A stretch of 64,000 bases of DNA. It comes from Streptomyces chrestomyceticus JCM 4735. Its GTDB lineage: Bacteria > Actinomycetota > Actinomycetes > Streptomycetales > Streptomycetaceae. The notes under the pieces were generated by a model, which worked only from the letters and a program-made list of their open reading frames with translations, searched no databases and had not been told where the DNA came from. Where the stretch lies: NCBI RefSeq assembly GCF_003865135.1, contig NZ_BHZC01000001.1, forward strand, positions 6,634,001 through 6,698,000, read 5' to 3'. The position numbers were made by a program, and so were the translations under genes. Shown here piece by piece: positions 9,144-22,074 of the stretch; positions within the stretch are counted from its first letter, which is position 1, and each line of letters begins with the position of its first letter.

Positions 9144-9603
9144 GGAACACCCGCACCAGGCGGGTCGGGCCCGCCATGGCGTGACGGGCAAAGGTCGACC
9201 ATAGGGGCAGAGCGGCTCATCACGGACAGTGAGCGATTGACGGCGCAACAGCGTGGATCCCTGCTCCTGGCAGGGAAGGAAGCGCCCCGAGGGGCCTTAT
9301 CCGGCCTTTATGAATGTGATCCATCTCGCCAGGATCACCGCAACCGAATTGCCCTGGTGTGCGCCGGATATGCACGGCACGAACCTGACCCTGCCCACTC
9401 CGGGCGGATGTATGCGGGCCAGGTCCGACAATTTTTCCGGGGTTCACCCGGCCCCCTTCAGGACCTCCTCGAACCCGCCTCCCGTGTGCCCCGCGGATGC
9501 CTCCGCAACCCTTCCCTCACACCTCTTCCATAACGTCCCCGTACACCCCGCCTGACCGAATACCCGGTTCCGGCGGGCGCGCCGGGACGCGAGGGTGCGT
9601 CGC
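9144..9603. other. Divergent intergenic region, no gene found
   Basis: 460 bases between the MHS transporter and the SOD-like gene. Base composition is more AT-rich than its surroundings in patches (around 9300-9330 and 9425-9440). Small open frames exist on both strands but none has a ribosome site plus a protein-like composition. It presumably holds both promoters; no operator palindrome was recognised. Confidence 0.5.
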
Positions 9604-10170
9604 ATGTCTATCGCTACGGCAGTGCTGACCGCATCACTGGCGCTGGCGCCGGCCGCCGCGCCATCCATGGGAGTGCAGGGCACCAGCGTGACCGTCCGTG
9701 CCCACTTCACCGCGTCGCCGACGGGCGAGGCCGTCACCCACGACCCGGCCCTGGTGCCCGAGGGCAGCCGGGTCACGGTCGTGGAGAAGCGGTACGGCTC
9801 CGGCAAGGACGCCCGTACGGTCGTCGGCCTGCACCTGGCGGGCCTGCTCCCGGACCGTACGTACGGCGCTCATGTCCACACCAAGCCCTGCGGGCCCAAA
9901 CCGGCCGACTCCGGCCCGCACTACCAGAACGTGCCCGACCCGGTGCAGCCCTCCACCGACCCCGCCTACGCCAACCCGCGCAACGAGGTGTGGCTCGACC
10001 TGACGACGGACGCGGACGGCGACGGTTCCTCGGTGGCCAGGGTCAACTGGCACGTCCGCCACGGACAGGCCCGCTCGGTGGTCGTCCACGAGCACAAGAC
10101 ACACACCGAACCCGGCCAAGCGGGGACCGCGGGTGCCCGCCTGGCCTGCGTCAACGTCCCCCTGGCCTGA
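9604..10170 (+). CDS. Secreted Cu/Zn superoxide dismutase-family protein
   Basis: 188 residues with an N-terminal signal sequence (MSIATAVLTASLALAPAAAPS). The mature chain has the Greek-key SOD-like pattern with an HVH metal-binding pair in TYGAHVHTKPCG and a later HEHKTH cluster, plus one probable disulfide (PCG ... LACVN). ATG 9604 was chosen over GTG 9595 because the GAGG element at 9591 is correctly spaced only for the ATG. Whether all copper and zinc ligands are present cannot be judged by eye, so enzymatic activity is uncertain. Confidence 0.75.
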   Translation: MSIATAVLTASLALAPAAAPSMGVQGTSVTVRAHFTASPTGEAVTHDPALVPEGSRVTVVEKRYGSGKDARTVVGLHLAGLLPDRTYGAHVHTKPCGPKPADSGPHYQNVPDPVQPSTDPAYANPRNEVWLDLTTDADGDGSSVARVNWHVRHGQARSVVVHEHKTHTEPGQAGTAGARLACVNVPLA

Positions 10171-10213
10171 CGTACTCGGGCGCCGGGCACCGGATGCCGG
10201 GCGCCCGACGCGA

Positions 10214-10244
10214 GCGGCGCGGCAGCGTGGGGCTGCCGCGCCGC
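10214..10244. terminator. Hairpin terminator after the SOD-like gene
   Basis: A perfect 12-bp stem (10214-10225 with 10233-10244) with a 7-base loop, 44 bases after the stop codon. Confidence 0.7.
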
Positions 10245-10330
10245 GGGATCGTCGCGCCCATCCAGCATCAGCCATCCGGCCGTACCCTGCCACTCGGCGG
10301 AGCAGACCCGGCGAGTGATGGAGGAACGCC

Positions 10331-11332
10331 ATGAGGTATCGACGGCTCGGTGGGCCGGGCGGGGCCGCGGTGTCGGCCGTGGGGCTCGGGTGCATGGGGA
10401 TGTCCGTCGCGTACGGGCCCGCCGATCCGGCGGAGGCGCGGCGGGCGCTCGACCGGGCCGCGGAGCTGGGGGTGACGTTCCTCGACACGGCCGACGCGTA
10501 CGGGCGCGGGGCGAACGAGGAGTTCGTCGGCGACTGGCTGCGCGGCCGGAGCGCGCGGGAGGACGTCGTCCTCGCGACGAAGTTCGGGCTGCGGCACGAC
10601 CCGGCGACCGGGCGGGTCGACACGGTGGACACGTCGCCCGGGTACGTACCGGTCGCCTGCGACGCCTCGCTGCGCAGGCTCGGCGTCGAGTACATCGACC
10701 TCTACTACGCGCACCGCCGCGACCCCGCCGTACCGGTCGAGGAGACCGTCGGCGCGATGGCCGAGCTGGTCGCGGCGGGCAAGGTGCGCCACCTGGGCCT
10801 CTCGGAGGTCAGCCCGCAGACGCTGCGCACGGCGCACGCCGTGCATCCCGTCAGCGCGGTCCAGGTCGAGTACTCGCTGTTCACCCGGGGCGTGGTCGAG
10901 GGCGAACTGCTCGCCACCTGCCGCGAACTGGGCGTGACCGTGGTGGCGTACTCGCCCCTCGGGCGCGGGATGCTCGCGGGGGCGCTCGCCTCGCGCGAGG
11001 AGCTGGGCGAGGACGACAACCGGCGCCGCTGGCCGCGGTTCTCCGCCGAGAACATCGAACGCAATCTGGAGCTCGTGCGCGCGGTGCGCCGGGTGGCCGA
11101 CGAGCTGGAGGTGCCGCCGGCGCGCGCGGCGCTCGCCTGGCTGCTGGCGCAGGGTGAGGACATCGTGCCGATTCCCGGGACGAAACGGGCGCGTTACGTC
11201 GCCGAGAACGCCGCCGCGGCGGACCTGGTCCTCACGGCGGAGCAGGCCGCCCGGCTGCGCGCGGCGGTGCCCGACGACGCCGTGGCGGGCGCGCGGTACC
11301 CGCAGCAGGCTCTGGAGCGGCTTGGTCACTGA
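10331..11332 (+). CDS. Aldo/keto reductase
   Basis: 333 residues with the AKR TIM-barrel layout: GLGCMGMS near the start, catalytic Asp/Tyr in [15 protein letters not shown], Lys in VLATKFG, and the YSPLGRGML and [13 protein letters not shown] cofactor-binding segments. These place it in the NADP-dependent AKR11/13-like group of general aldehyde reductases. ATG 10331 has a GGAGG ribosome site. Substrate unknown. Confidence 0.9.
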   Translation: MRYRRLGGPGGAAVSAVGLGCMGMSVAYGPADPAEARRALDRAAELGVTFLDTADAYGRGANEEFVGDWLRGRSAREDVVLATKFGLRHDPATGRVDTVDTSPGYVPVACDASLRRLGVEYIDLYYAHRRDPAVPVEETVGAMAELVAAGKVRHLGLSEVSPQTLRTAHAVHPVSAVQVEYSLFTRGVVEGELLATCRELGVTVVAYSPLGRGMLAGALASREELGEDDNRRRWPRFSAENIERNLELVRAVRRVADELEVPPARAALAWLLAQGEDIVPIPGTKRARYVAENAAAADLVLTAEQAARLRAAVPDDAVAGARYPQQALERLGH

Positions 11333-11421
11333 GGTCGTCGAGGTCGCTGAGCGGGCGGGGCGGGCCCGGCGGACGGGTGCGGGGTCGCCCGAGAGACACC
11401 GGCCGGCGGCCCGCCCGCACC

Positions 11422-13215
11422 TCACGGCATCCACGCCTCGTACGACAGCACGTCACCCGCCTTGATCCTGAAGTCGGGAAGGTCCTTCGTCAGCGTCGTC
11501 TCCATACCGAGGATCCGACCGGTCTCCGCGTCGAGGATGACCAGTTGCAGGGTGCCGTCCATCGACCCTCCCGACGCGTCCGTGCCCCGGTACGCGTACG
11601 CCTGGCCGCGCCGCCCGAGACGGTCGATGACCTGGCCGGCCGGGCGGAGGTCCTTGGTCCGGGAGAGCATCCGGACCAGCGCCGCCGACTCGCGCGGGCC
11701 CGGGGTCCACTCCTGGAGGAAGGAGGAGAGGGCCATCAGCATCGGCTGTGTCTCGGTGCCGGCGCCGCTGTAGAAGGTGGACAGGTAGGAGCGCAGTTCG
11801 TCCGGATCGGCGGGCGGGCGCGCGGGCAGCGTGCCGTCGCCGGTGGCCGGGTCGTCCAGGCGGGTGCCCGGCGGGTACGTCTTGCGGTGCAGGACCTTGC
11901 CGTCGTTGACGGTGCGCCACGTGCCGTCGGCGTCGTTGATCACCGGGCGGCCGGGGTGCCGGGGGTCGGTGGCGACGACGAGTTCGGAGCCGCTGCCGTC
12001 CGGGTTCCAGCGGGTGATGCGCTCCTCGGGGATGGTGACCGGCGGCTGGGCGTCGGGGCCCGTCTCCATGCTGAGGTACCAGCTCTGGAGGTGGCTGCCC
12101 CGGTGCGGCTCGGGGGCGTCGTGCAGGGCGCGGGCGTACGCCTCCGCCCGGCGCGCGACCTCGTCCAGTGGCAGGGCCGGGGCGTCGGGCTGCACGACGA
12201 GCGCGGTGGGGGAGGCCGCCGCCGGTGCCGTGCCGACGCCGGAGAAGGTGAGGGTGAGGGCCGCGATCGCGGCGGCCGAGGCGGCGGTGGCGCCGATGAG
12301 CAGGCGGCGGGTACGGCGCGGTCGGGGAGCGCGGGGGAGACGGGCGGCGCGTTCAGGGGTGCGCGCCGGCGTGGAAGACGGCGCGTCGGCGCTCGTCAGC
12401 GCGGCCAGCCGGTGTTCGGCGCGCGCGGTGAGCGGGCGGTCGCGCCAGGGGCCCTCGTCGGACCGTACGGGATCGGCCTGCCGCAGCAGCTCCAGTTCGT
12501 CAGTCAAGGCTGCGGCCTCCGGCTCGGGTCGGCACCGCGGGTGCGGGCAAAGGGGGCGTGCGGGCGTACGGCGTGCGGGTGTGCGGTGCGCGCGCGGGCG
12601 CGGCGGGGGAGTGACGGGACCCGGGTCGGGTCCTGGCTCCGGCGCTCCCTTCGGCCGGAGGCGGTCTATCTGCGTACGGAGCCGGTTGCGTGCCCGGTGC
12701 AGTCGCATGGCCGCCGCGCTCTGGCTGCAGTCGAGGGTGACGGACAGTTCCTGGAGGGTCAGTTCCTCCCAGGCCGTCAGGCGCAGCACTTCCTGGTCGG
12801 CGGGGGAGAGACGTTCCAGCGCCTCGTGCACCCAGGAGCCCGGCCGCTCCGAGTCGGGGCTGTCCACGGTCTGGCGGCGGTGCGCGGCCTCGTGATTGCC
12901 GAGGCGGTGCAGCAGGCGCCGGTAGCGGCCGAAGCCGCGCACCGTGTTCGACAGGCAGTTGCGGGCCACGCCGTACAGCCAGGGCAGCGGGGACGGCGGC
13001 AGCTCGGCGCGCCGCCGCCAGGCTATGGAGAAGACCTCCGCCACCACCTCCTCGACGTCGTCCTCCTGCCCGCTGTCCAGCCGGCGGGCGACGAAGCGGC
13101 TGACCGCCCAGTAGTGCGCGCGGTAGGCGGCGGCGAAGGCTTCGTCCAGGTCCCGGCCGGGGTCCGCGCCGAAGTCCTCGTCGGGGCCGTCCCCGGCGGC
13201 TGCGTCCTTGCTCAT
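11422..13215 (-). CDS. ECF-type RNA polymerase sigma factor read through into a CU044_5270-type membrane protein
   Basis: 597 residues in one frame. Residues 1-180 are a sigma-70 ECF factor: region 2 ([15 protein letters not shown]... [18 protein letters not shown]) and region 4 ([24 protein letters not shown]). A Pro/Arg-rich linker of about 60 residues follows, then [14 protein letters not shown], a transmembrane helix (about 365-385) and an extracytoplasmic CU044_5270-like domain to the end. These two parts are usually separate overlapping genes. An in-frame TTG at 12507 with a well-spaced GGAGG could start the second part independently. The fusion may be natural or produced by a one-base error in the linker; see findings. 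ATG 13215 chosen for the sigma factor. Confidence 0.8.
   Translation of the reverse strand: MSKDAAAGDGPDEDFGADPGRDLDEAFAAAYRAHYWAVSRFVARRLDSGQEDDVEEVVAEVFSIAWRRRAELPPSPLPWLYGVARNCLSNTVRGFGRYRRLLHRLGNHEAAHRRQTVDSPDSERPGSWVHEALERLSPADQEVLRLTAWEELTLQELSVTLDCSQSAAAMRLHRARNRLRTQIDRLRPKGAPEPGPDPGPVTPPPRPRAHRTPARRTPARPLCPHPRCRPEPEAAALTDELELLRQADPVRSDEGPWRDRPLTARAEHRLAALTSADAPSSTPARTPERAARLPRAPRPRRTRRLLIGATAASAAAIAALTLTFSGVGTAPAAASPTALVVQPDAPALPLDEVARRAEAYARALHDAPEPHRGSHLQSWYLSMETGPDAQPPVTIPEERITRWNPDGSGSELVVATDPRHPGRPVINDADGTWRTVNDGKVLHRKTYPPGTRLDDPATGDGTLPARPPADPDELRSYLSTFYSGAGTETQPMLMALSSFLQEWTPGPRESAALVRMLSRTKDLRPAGQVIDRLGRRGQAYAYRGTDASGGSMDGTLQLVILDAETGRILGMETTLTKDLPDFRIKAGDVLSYEAWMP
12505..12520 (-). 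promoter_or_regulatory. Internal ribosome site and TTG start for the CU044_5270-type part
   Basis: On the minus strand GGAGG lies at 12520-12516, eight bases before TTG 12507, in frame with the downstream domain. The first residues from this start would be [15 protein letters not shown], the usual beginning of this protein family. Confidence 0.6.
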
Positions 13216-13296
13216 GATCTGTTGGTGTCCGGCACGCCTGCGATCTTCACACCCCGCCGCGGTGAAGTTTCCGGCGGCCCCGGACACCTACGGTGC

Positions 13297-14922
13297 ATGA
13301 AGTCCCCCGTGAAGTGGCTGACGACCACCGACCACAAGACCATCGGCACCCTGTACCTGATCACCTCGTTCGCGTTCTTCTGCGTCGGCGGCCTGCTGGC
13401 CCTGCTGATGCGCGCCGAGCTGGCCAGGCCGGGCCATCAGATCCTGTCGAACGAGCAGTTCAACCAGGCGTTCACGATGCACGGCACGATCATGCTGCTG
13501 ATGTTCGCGACGCCGCTGTTCTCCGGTTTCGCGAACTGGATCATGCCGCTGCAGATCGGCGCCCCGGATGTCGCCTTTCCCCGGCTGAACATGTTCGCGT
13601 ACTGGCTGTACCTCTTCGGCTCACTGATCGCGGTGGGCGGATTCCTCACGCCGCAGGGCGCCGCCGACTTCGGCTGGTTCGCCTATGCGCCGCTCTCCGA
13701 CTCCGTGCATTCCCCGGGCATCGGCGGCGACATGTGGATCATGGGCCTGGCCCTCTCCGGCTTCGGCACGATCCTGGGCGCGGTCAATTTCATCACCACC
13801 ATCATCTGTATGCGCGCCCCCGGCATGACGATGTTCCGCATGCCCATCTTCACGTGGAACGTTCTGCTGACCGGCGTACTGGTCCTGCTCGCTTTCCCCG
13901 TGCTGGCCGCGGCCCTCTTCGCGCTGGAGGCGGACCGAAAATTCGGCGCGCACGTCTTCGACGCGGCCAACGGCGGCGCGCTGCTGTGGCAGCACCTCTT
14001 CTGGTTCTTCGGCCACCCCGAGGTGTACATCATCGCGCTGCCGTTCTTCGGCATCATCTCCGAGGTCATTCCGGTCTTCTCCCGGAAGCCGATGTTCGGT
14101 TACATCGGTCTGATCGCGGCGACGATCTCGATCGCGGGCCTTTCGGTCACCGTCTGGGCGCACCACATGTACGCGACGGGCGGCGTGCTACTGCCGTTCT
14201 TCTCCTTCATGACATTCCTGATCGCGGTGCCGACCGGGGTGAAGTTCTTCAACTGGATCGGCACGATGTGGAAGGGCAGCCTCTCCTTCGAGACACCGAT
14301 GCTCTGGGCCGTCGGCTTCCTGATCACCTTCACCTTCGGCGGGCTGACCGGCGTCATCCTGGCCTCGCCCCCGATGGACTTCCACGTGACGGACTCGTAC
14401 TTCGTGGTCGCCCACTTCCACTACGTCATCTTCGGCACCGTCGTCTTCGCGATGTTCGCCGGCTTCCACTTCTGGTGGCCGAAGTTCACCGGCAAGATGC
14501 TGGACGAGCGCCTCGGGAAAATCACCTTCTGGACGCTGTTCATCGGCTTCCACGGCACCTTCCTCGTCCAGCACTGGCTGGGCGCCGAGGGCATGCTGCG
14601 CCGTATCCCCGACTACCTGGCCGCCGACGGCTTCACGACGCTCAACACCGTCTCGACGATCGCCTCGTTCCTGCTCGGCCTGTCGCTGCTGCCGTTCCTC
14701 TACAACGTCTGGAAGACCGCGAAGTACGGGGAAAAGGTCACCGAAGACGACCCGTGGGGCTGGGGACGTTCACTGGAGTGGGCCACCTCCTGCCCGCCGC
14801 CGCGGCACAACTTCACCTCCCTGCCGCGCATCCGCTCCGAATCCCCGGCATTCGACCTGCACCACCCCGAAGTCGGCGCGCCCGGCCTGGACCGTGAAAA
14901 GGAACGCGAGGTGCTGGTATGA
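13297..14922 (+). CDS. ctaD: Cytochrome c oxidase subunit I (aa3-type), probable second copy
   Basis: 541 residues, 12 membrane helices. Heme-copper oxidase signatures are complete: the low-spin heme His in [12 protein letters not shown], the CuB/Tyr region [16 protein letters not shown], the HHMY pair and the HFHYVIFG pair that bind heme a3/a. It catalyses oxygen reduction in the cytoplasmic membrane. No ctaC, ctaE or ctaF lies nearby, so this is probably the stand-alone ctaD found in streptomycetes besides the main oxidase operon. ATG 13297 begins [17 protein letters not shown], the normal N-terminus. It overlaps the following small gene by ATGA. Confidence 0.93.
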   Translation: MKSPVKWLTTTDHKTIGTLYLITSFAFFCVGGLLALLMRAELARPGHQILSNEQFNQAFTMHGTIMLLMFATPLFSGFANWIMPLQIGAPDVAFPRLNMFAYWLYLFGSLIAVGGFLTPQGAADFGWFAYAPLSDSVHSPGIGGDMWIMGLALSGFGTILGAVNFITTIICMRAPGMTMFRMPIFTWNVLLTGVLVLLAFPVLAAALFALEADRKFGAHVFDAANGGALLWQHLFWFFGHPEVYIIALPFFGIISEVIPVFSRKPMFGYIGLIAATISIAGLSVTVWAHHMYATGGVLLPFFSFMTFLIAVPTGVKFFNWIGTMWKGSLSFETPMLWAVGFLITFTFGGLTGVILASPPMDFHVTDSYFVVAHFHYVIFGTVVFAMFAGFHFWWPKFTGKMLDERLGKITFWTLFIGFHGTFLVQHWLGAEGMLRRIPDYLAADGFTTLNTVSTIASFLLGLSLLPFLYNVWKTAKYGEKVTEDDPWGWGRSLEWATSCPPPRHNFTSLPRIRSESPAFDLHHPEVGAPGLDREKEREVLV

Positions 14923-15272
14923 GCGGCGGCACGCCGATGAGCACGGCCGAGGCCGTCAACGAGATCGAGGGATATCTCCTCTGGGAGGCGGAGAAGGACC
15001 GCGCCCGCACTCGCGCCCGCGAATTCAGCGCCCGGCTGCCGTGGCTGACCCGCGCGCAGCAGGAGGAGGTCGAGCGGCAGTACCAGGCCGACCAACTGGA
15101 ATTCTCCCGCGCCTACCTGCGGCGCATCGCCGCCCGCAGCGGAGAACTCCGCGCCGAGTACGAGGGCGTGTACCGGGTGCTGCGCCGCCGCCTGGTGACG
15201 GGCCTGCTCGTCGCGGCGGGGGTGCTGGTGACCGGCGCGGTGACGGCTGCCGTCGCCCTCATCGGCGGGTGA
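14919..15272 (+). CDS. Small C-terminally anchored membrane protein coupled to ctaD
   Basis: 117 residues. The N-terminal 85 are highly charged and helical ([40 protein letters not shown]), probably coiled coil; residues 90-115 form a single membrane helix. The start overlaps the ctaD stop (ATGA), so it is co-translated with the oxidase subunit. A role in oxidase assembly or stability is suggested by context only. Confidence 0.8.
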   Translation: MSGGTPMSTAEAVNEIEGYLLWEAEKDRARTRAREFSARLPWLTRAQQEEVERQYQADQLEFSRAYLRRIAARSGELRAEYEGVYRVLRRRLVTGLLVAAGVLVTGAVTAAVALIGG

Positions 15273-15294
15273 GGGCGACGGACTGACGACGACC

Positions 15295-15335
15295 GGGGGC
15301 GTCCGCGGCTGAGGGGGCGGCCGGCGGACGCCTCC
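15295..15335. terminator. Bidirectional hairpin between convergent genes
   Basis: GGCGTCCGC at 15298-15306 pairs with GCGGACGCC at 15324-15332, with a GC-rich loop; flanking G and C bases extend the stem. It lies between the ctaD partner and the secreted-protein gene. Confidence 0.65.
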
Positions 15336-15358
15336 CGGCCGTCAGCCGGAGCCGGCCG

Positions 15359-16817
<1,459 letters not shown>

Positions 16818-16827
<10 letters not shown>

Positions 16828-17438
16828 TCCTTCTTGCCCTTGGAGATCTTCATGCTCAGGCCGGACAGCCGGAACGTCGCGGCGTTGGTGGCCCAGGCCG
16901 TCTGCTTGAGGTCGGTGATGTCGATGTCGTCGGCCTGCTGGGCGAACAGGTCCTGCATGCCCTGGGCGGTCGCCGGTCCCTTGTCGAGGGTGGAGGCGTC
17001 CCGGCCGATCTCGATGTTGTTGAAGTTTGCGTTGCCGGAGAGCTGGGTGGCGTCGACGAAGAGGTCGGTCGCCTTGACCGGCGTCTTGCCGCCGCCCGCG
17101 GTGAGGTTGAGCGAGATGTCGCCGATGACCGGCAGGGTGGTGACGACCGACTGGCACAGGTTGTGCAGGTCGGCCTTCTTGATGGCGGTCACGGCCACCG
17201 GCAGCAGTTCGCCGCGCGCGTTCTGGTCGACGCCGCCGTACTGGGCGAAGCCCTCGCCGTTGAGGGAGGAGGCGCTCACCTTGAACTGCTGTCCCGATAC
17301 GGCGAACGAGGCCGCCAGCGCGCCGTTGGCCAGGGCGATGGCCAGTGCCGCTGTCCCGGCGAAGGCCGGGACGGACAGCACGGCGAACTTGCGCCAGCTC
17401 ACCCGTCCCGTGACGTGTCTGCCGTGTGCGTCCTTCAT
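16818..17438 (-). CDS. DUF6230-family exported protein, first gene of the operon
   Basis: 206 residues. One N-terminal hydrophobic helix (FAVLSVPAFAGTAALAIALANGALA) acts as signal or anchor. It is followed by SFAVSGQQFKVSASSLNGEGFAQYGG and lipid-binding-like beta segments typical of DUF6230. AAGGGGA provides the ribosome site before ATG 17438. The operon order DUF6230, DUF6114, secreted protein is compact with overlapping ends, suggesting a joint envelope function that is not established. Confidence 0.8.
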
Positions 17439-17566
17439 GAGAGTGGTCCCCTTCGAAGTGCGGTGGATCGCGCAGCCGAGAGTTGTGGGGGGACGTGCTG
17501 GGCACCGGGCCAGGAAACGGCAAGCATGTGGCGATCAGGTGGAGGGTGTGAAGAACTGGCCGGTGT

Positions 17567-17597
17567 TACTGGCGAGTTGAATGTAAGTCTGCCAGTA
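17567..17597. promoter_or_regulatory. Spaced inverted repeat upstream of the DUF6230 operon (candidate operator)
   Basis: TACTGGC at 17567-17573 and GCCAGTA at 17591-17597 are exact inverted copies separated by 17 bases. Each copy also sits in an imperfect ACTGGCGAGT-like palindrome. It is 129 bases upstream of ATG 17438 in the only sizeable gap before the operon. A TetR-type regulator is possible; identity unknown. Confidence 0.4.
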
Positions 17598-17718
17598 GCC
17601 GTTGGCAAGGTTGAGGACCGAAGGAACCACAGGAGACGCAAAAGAGCCGCGGCGGCGCGTCGCCCGGCGGCACCGCCGTACCGCCCGGCTCCGCCGCGTC
17701 TTCGCGTACGCGCACGCC

Positions 17719-18951
17719 CTACGCGTACCGGACCCGCAGCTCCTTCACCCCGTTGAGCCAGGCCGACCGCAGCCGGCGCGGGTCGCCCGCGAGGGTGATG
17801 TCCGGCACGGTGTCGGCGATGGCCTGGAAGATCAGGTCGATCTCCAGGACGGCGAGCGACTTGCCGAGGCAGAAGTGCGGGCCGCCCCCGCCGAACCCCA
17901 GGTGGGGGTTGGGGTCGCGGGTGATGTCGAACGTCCCGGGGCTCTCGAAGACCTCCGGGTCGTGGTTGGCGGAGGCGTAGAAGAGGCCGACGCGCTGCCC
18001 CTTCCCGATCCGTACGCCGCCCAGGGTGGTGTCCTGGGTGGCGGTGCGCTGGAAGGAGACGACGGGCGTCGCCCAGCGCACGATCTCCTCGGCGGCGGTG
18101 CCGGGCCGTTCCCGTTTGTACAGCTCCCACTGGTCGGGGTGGGTCAGGAACGCGTGCATCCCGTGGGTGATCGCGTTGCGGGTCGTCTCGTTGCCCGCGA
18201 CGGCCAGCAGGAGGACGAAGAACCCGAACTCGTCGGACGCGAGGTTGCCCTCGTCCTCCGCCGCGACCAGCCGGCTGACGATGTCCTGTGCCGGGCACTC
18301 CTTGCGGGCCGCGGCCAGGTTCATCGCGTACGAGATCAGCTCGGCCGCCGCGGTGCTGCCGACCTCCTCGGTGATGGCCAGCTCGGGGTCGTCGTACGCG
18401 ATCATCTTGTTCGACCAGTCGAAGATCCGGGACCGGTCGTCCTGGGGGACGCCGATCAGCTCGGCGATGGCCTGGAGCGGCAGTTCGCAGGCGATGTCGG
18501 TGACGAAGTCGCCGGACTCCTTGCCGCGGGCCGCGGCGACGATGGTCCGCGCGCGGTCGCGCAGGGCCCCTTCGAGGGCGCGGATCGCGCGGGGCGTGAA
18601 GCCGCGCTGGACGATCTGCCGGACCCGGGTGTGCTCCGGCGGGTCCATGTTCAGCATGATCAGCTTCTGGACGTCGATCTTGTCGCGGGTCATGGCCGCG
18701 TTGAAGCGGATGATCGAGGTGTTCAGGCTCGCCGAGAAGACCTCCGGCCGGGTGGAGACCTCCCGGACGTCCTCGTGCCGGGTCACCACCCAGTAGCCGT
18801 CGTCGCCGAAGCCGGCGATGCCGTGCGGCTGGGCGTTCCACCATACGGGCGCGGTGCGCCGCAGCTCGGCGAACTCGGGCAGCGGCACGCGGCGGTGGTA
18901 GACGTCGGGGTCGGTGAAGTCGAACCCGTCGGGCAGCGCGGGGCATGGCAT
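17719..18951 (-). CDS. cyp125: Cytochrome P450 CYP125-like (steroid C26/C27 monooxygenase)
   Basis: 410 residues. P450 hallmarks: I-helix AVAGNETTRN, EIVR of the ExxR motif in EEIVRWATPVVSFQRTA, and heme loop FGGGGPHFCLGKSL with the Cys ligand. The N-terminus LPDGFDFTDPDVYHRRVP and segments LIMLNMDPPEHTR, FGFFVLLLAVAGNETTRN and HPDQWELYK follow mycobacterial CYP125 closely as I recall it. CYP125 oxidises the sterol side-chain terminus and starts side-chain beta-oxidation. It is divergent from a FadA5-like thiolase with two KstR-like boxes between. The ferredoxin at 31580 is a possible electron donor. Confidence 0.87.
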   Translation of the reverse strand: MPCPALPDGFDFTDPDVYHRRVPLPEFAELRRTAPVWWNAQPHGIAGFGDDGYWVVTRHEDVREVSTRPEVFSASLNTSIIRFNAAMTRDKIDVQKLIMLNMDPPEHTRVRQIVQRGFTPRAIRALEGALRDRARTIVAAARGKESGDFVTDIACELPLQAIAELIGVPQDDRSRIFDWSNKMIAYDDPELAITEEVGSTAAAELISYAMNLAAARKECPAQDIVSRLVAAEDEGNLASDEFGFFVLLLAVAGNETTRNAITHGMHAFLTHPDQWELYKRERPGTAAEEIVRWATPVVSFQRTATQDTTLGGVRIGKGQRVGLFYASANHDPEVFESPGTFDITRDPNPHLGFGGGGPHFCLGKSLAVLEIDLIFQAIADTVPDITLAGDPRRLRSAWLNGVKELRVRYA

Positions 18952-19066
18952 CTCGGCGACTCCAGCTCTGGTCCGGCCCGGTGCCGGTCGGGGGTCCTGG
19001 CGGCCCGCCGTCGTGCGGATGCCGACCGGCGGTCCTGACGGGCCGTCAGCTCATGGCGGTGAAGGT

Positions 19067-19080
19067 AGTAACGAGTTCTA
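19067..19080. promoter_or_regulatory. KstR-like operator box, CYP125 side
   Basis: AGTAACGAGTTCTA matches TNNAACNNGTTNNA with one mismatch at the first base. It lies 116 bases upstream of the CYP125 ATG. Confidence 0.6.
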
Positions 19081-19190
19081 TAAGTGGCAAGGGGCGCGGG
19101 GCGTCAAGTGCCGTCCCCGCGCGGCCGTTCGAGGGGAAGGCCCGTGCAGCACCCTTGCGCCCCCGCCCGCGGCTCAAAGAGACTGGCCGG

Positions 19191-19214
19191 GGAACTAGAA
19201 CGCGTACCAGTTCC
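19191..19214. promoter_or_regulatory. KstR-like operator box, thiolase side
   Basis: The core TAGAACGCGTACCA (19196-19209) has one mismatch to TNNAACNNGTTNNA. The core lies in a longer near-palindrome whose outer arms are GGAACT and AGTTCC around a central ACGCGT. It is 55 bases upstream of the thiolase ATG. Confidence 0.7.
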
Positions 19215-19250
19215 GTCGTCGGGGGTGCCGGGACGTCCTGCGGGACGTGA

Positions 19251-21092
<1,842 letters not shown>

Positions 21093-21138
21093 CCGGGACC
21101 GGGGCGCGCCCCGACGCCCTCGTCACCTCATCGCCTCG

Positions 21139-21528
21139 TCACGTCGTGACCCGCCGGGCGTACACCTCTATCTCGATCTTCATCCGGGGATCGGCGAGAC
21201 CGCACACCATCATCGTGGCGGCCGGCCGGACCTCGCCGAAACAGCGCCGCAGGACCGGCCAGCAAGGCTCGAAGTCCGCGCGGTCGGGCAGGAGGTAGCG
21301 CACCCGCACCACGTCGGCGAAGCCGCACCCGGCCTCGGTCAGCGCGGCCTCGATGTTGCGCAGGCACTGCTCGGCCTGCTGCACCACGTCATCGGAGATC
21401 GTCATGGTCGTGTAGTCGAACCCGGTCGTCCCGGACACATGCACCCAGTCGCCGTCCACCACGGCACGGGCGTAGCCGATCTGCTCCTCGAAGGCCGAAC
21501 CGCTGAGAACCGCACGTCGCTCTGTCAT
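21139..21528 (-). CDS. RidA-family protein (Rid/YjgF/UK114)
   Basis: 129 residues, normal for the trimeric Rid fold. Features include GYARAVVDGDWVHVSGTTGFD near the start, QAEQCLRNIEAALTEAG and the C-terminal KIEIEVYARR. Classical members hydrolyse reactive enamine/imine intermediates; it lacks the typical RidA arginine context in an obvious form, so an imine-deaminase role is unproven. Confidence 0.85.
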   Translation of the reverse strand: MTERRAVLSGSAFEEQIGYARAVVDGDWVHVSGTTGFDYTTMTISDDVVQQAEQCLRNIEAALTEAGCGFADVVRVRYLLPDRADFEPCWPVLRRCFGEVRPAATMMVCGLADPRMKIEIEVYARRVTT

Positions 21529-21569
21529 GCGCCGAACGCTAAGTGACCATCATCCGTACGTTCAACAGA

Positions 21570-21600
21570 AAGCGACCGACGCCGGTGGCGTCGGTCGCTT
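21570..21600. terminator. Hairpin terminator downstream of the transglycosylase-like gene
   Basis: Two perfect 14-base arms (21570-21583 and 21587-21600) with a 3-base loop, 28 bases after the stop of the minus-strand gene ending at 21628. Confidence 0.8.
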
Positions 21601-21627
21601 CAGGGGAGGCCGGCTGTCGCGGGCTGC

Positions 21628-22074
21628 TCAGTACCAGTTGTGGGACTGCCAGAACTTCCAGGCGTCGCAGGGGCTGCCGTAGGTGGAGTTCATGTAGTCC
21701 AGGCCCCACTTGATCTGGGTCTCCGGATTGGTCTTCCAGTCCGCGCCCGCGGAGGCCATCTTCGAGCCCGGCTGTGCCTGCACCAGGCCGTAGGCGCCGC
21801 TGGACGGGTTGGTGGCGGTCGGGTCCCAGCCGCTCTCGCGCTCGACGATGTTGCTGAAGCACTGGTACTGGGCCTGGTCCGGGATCAGCTTGTGCGCCGC
21901 GGCCTTGGCGTCGCTCGCGCTCGCGGAGGACGGTGCCTGCGCGGGGGCGGCGGCCTGGGCCGGCGTGGCGCCGAAGGCGACGGCCGAGGCGCCCAGGGCG
22001 ACGGCGCCGGCGGCGACGACGGCCTTCTTGCGGGCGGCGAGACGGCTGGTGATCGTGGACGAGGTGACGCTCAC
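21628..22074 (-). CDS. Secreted lytic-transglycosylase-like protein
   Basis: 148 residues from GTG 22074. A signal peptide (RLAARKKAVVAAGAVALGASAVAFGATPAQA, described here in part) is followed by a short Ala/Ser linker. The catalytic domain has the SLT pattern: YQCFSNIVERESGWDPTATN with the general-acid Glu in ERESGW, GAYGLVQAQPGSKM, and QIKWGLDYMNSTYG. This compact form resembles actinobacterial secreted transglycosylases that trim peptidoglycan. The strong hairpin at 21570 follows. Confidence 0.85.
   Translation of the reverse strand: MSVTSSTITSRLAARKKAVVAAGAVALGASAVAFGATPAQAAAPAQAPSSASASDAKAAAHKLIPDQAQYQCFSNIVERESGWDPTATNPSSGAYGLVQAQPGSKMASAGADWKTNPETQIKWGLDYMNSTYGSPCDAWKFWQSHNWY

Noticed and set aside
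9253..9555. 100-codon frame in the MHS-SOD intergenic region
   Set aside because: No ribosome site, mixed composition and no similarity to any pattern I know.
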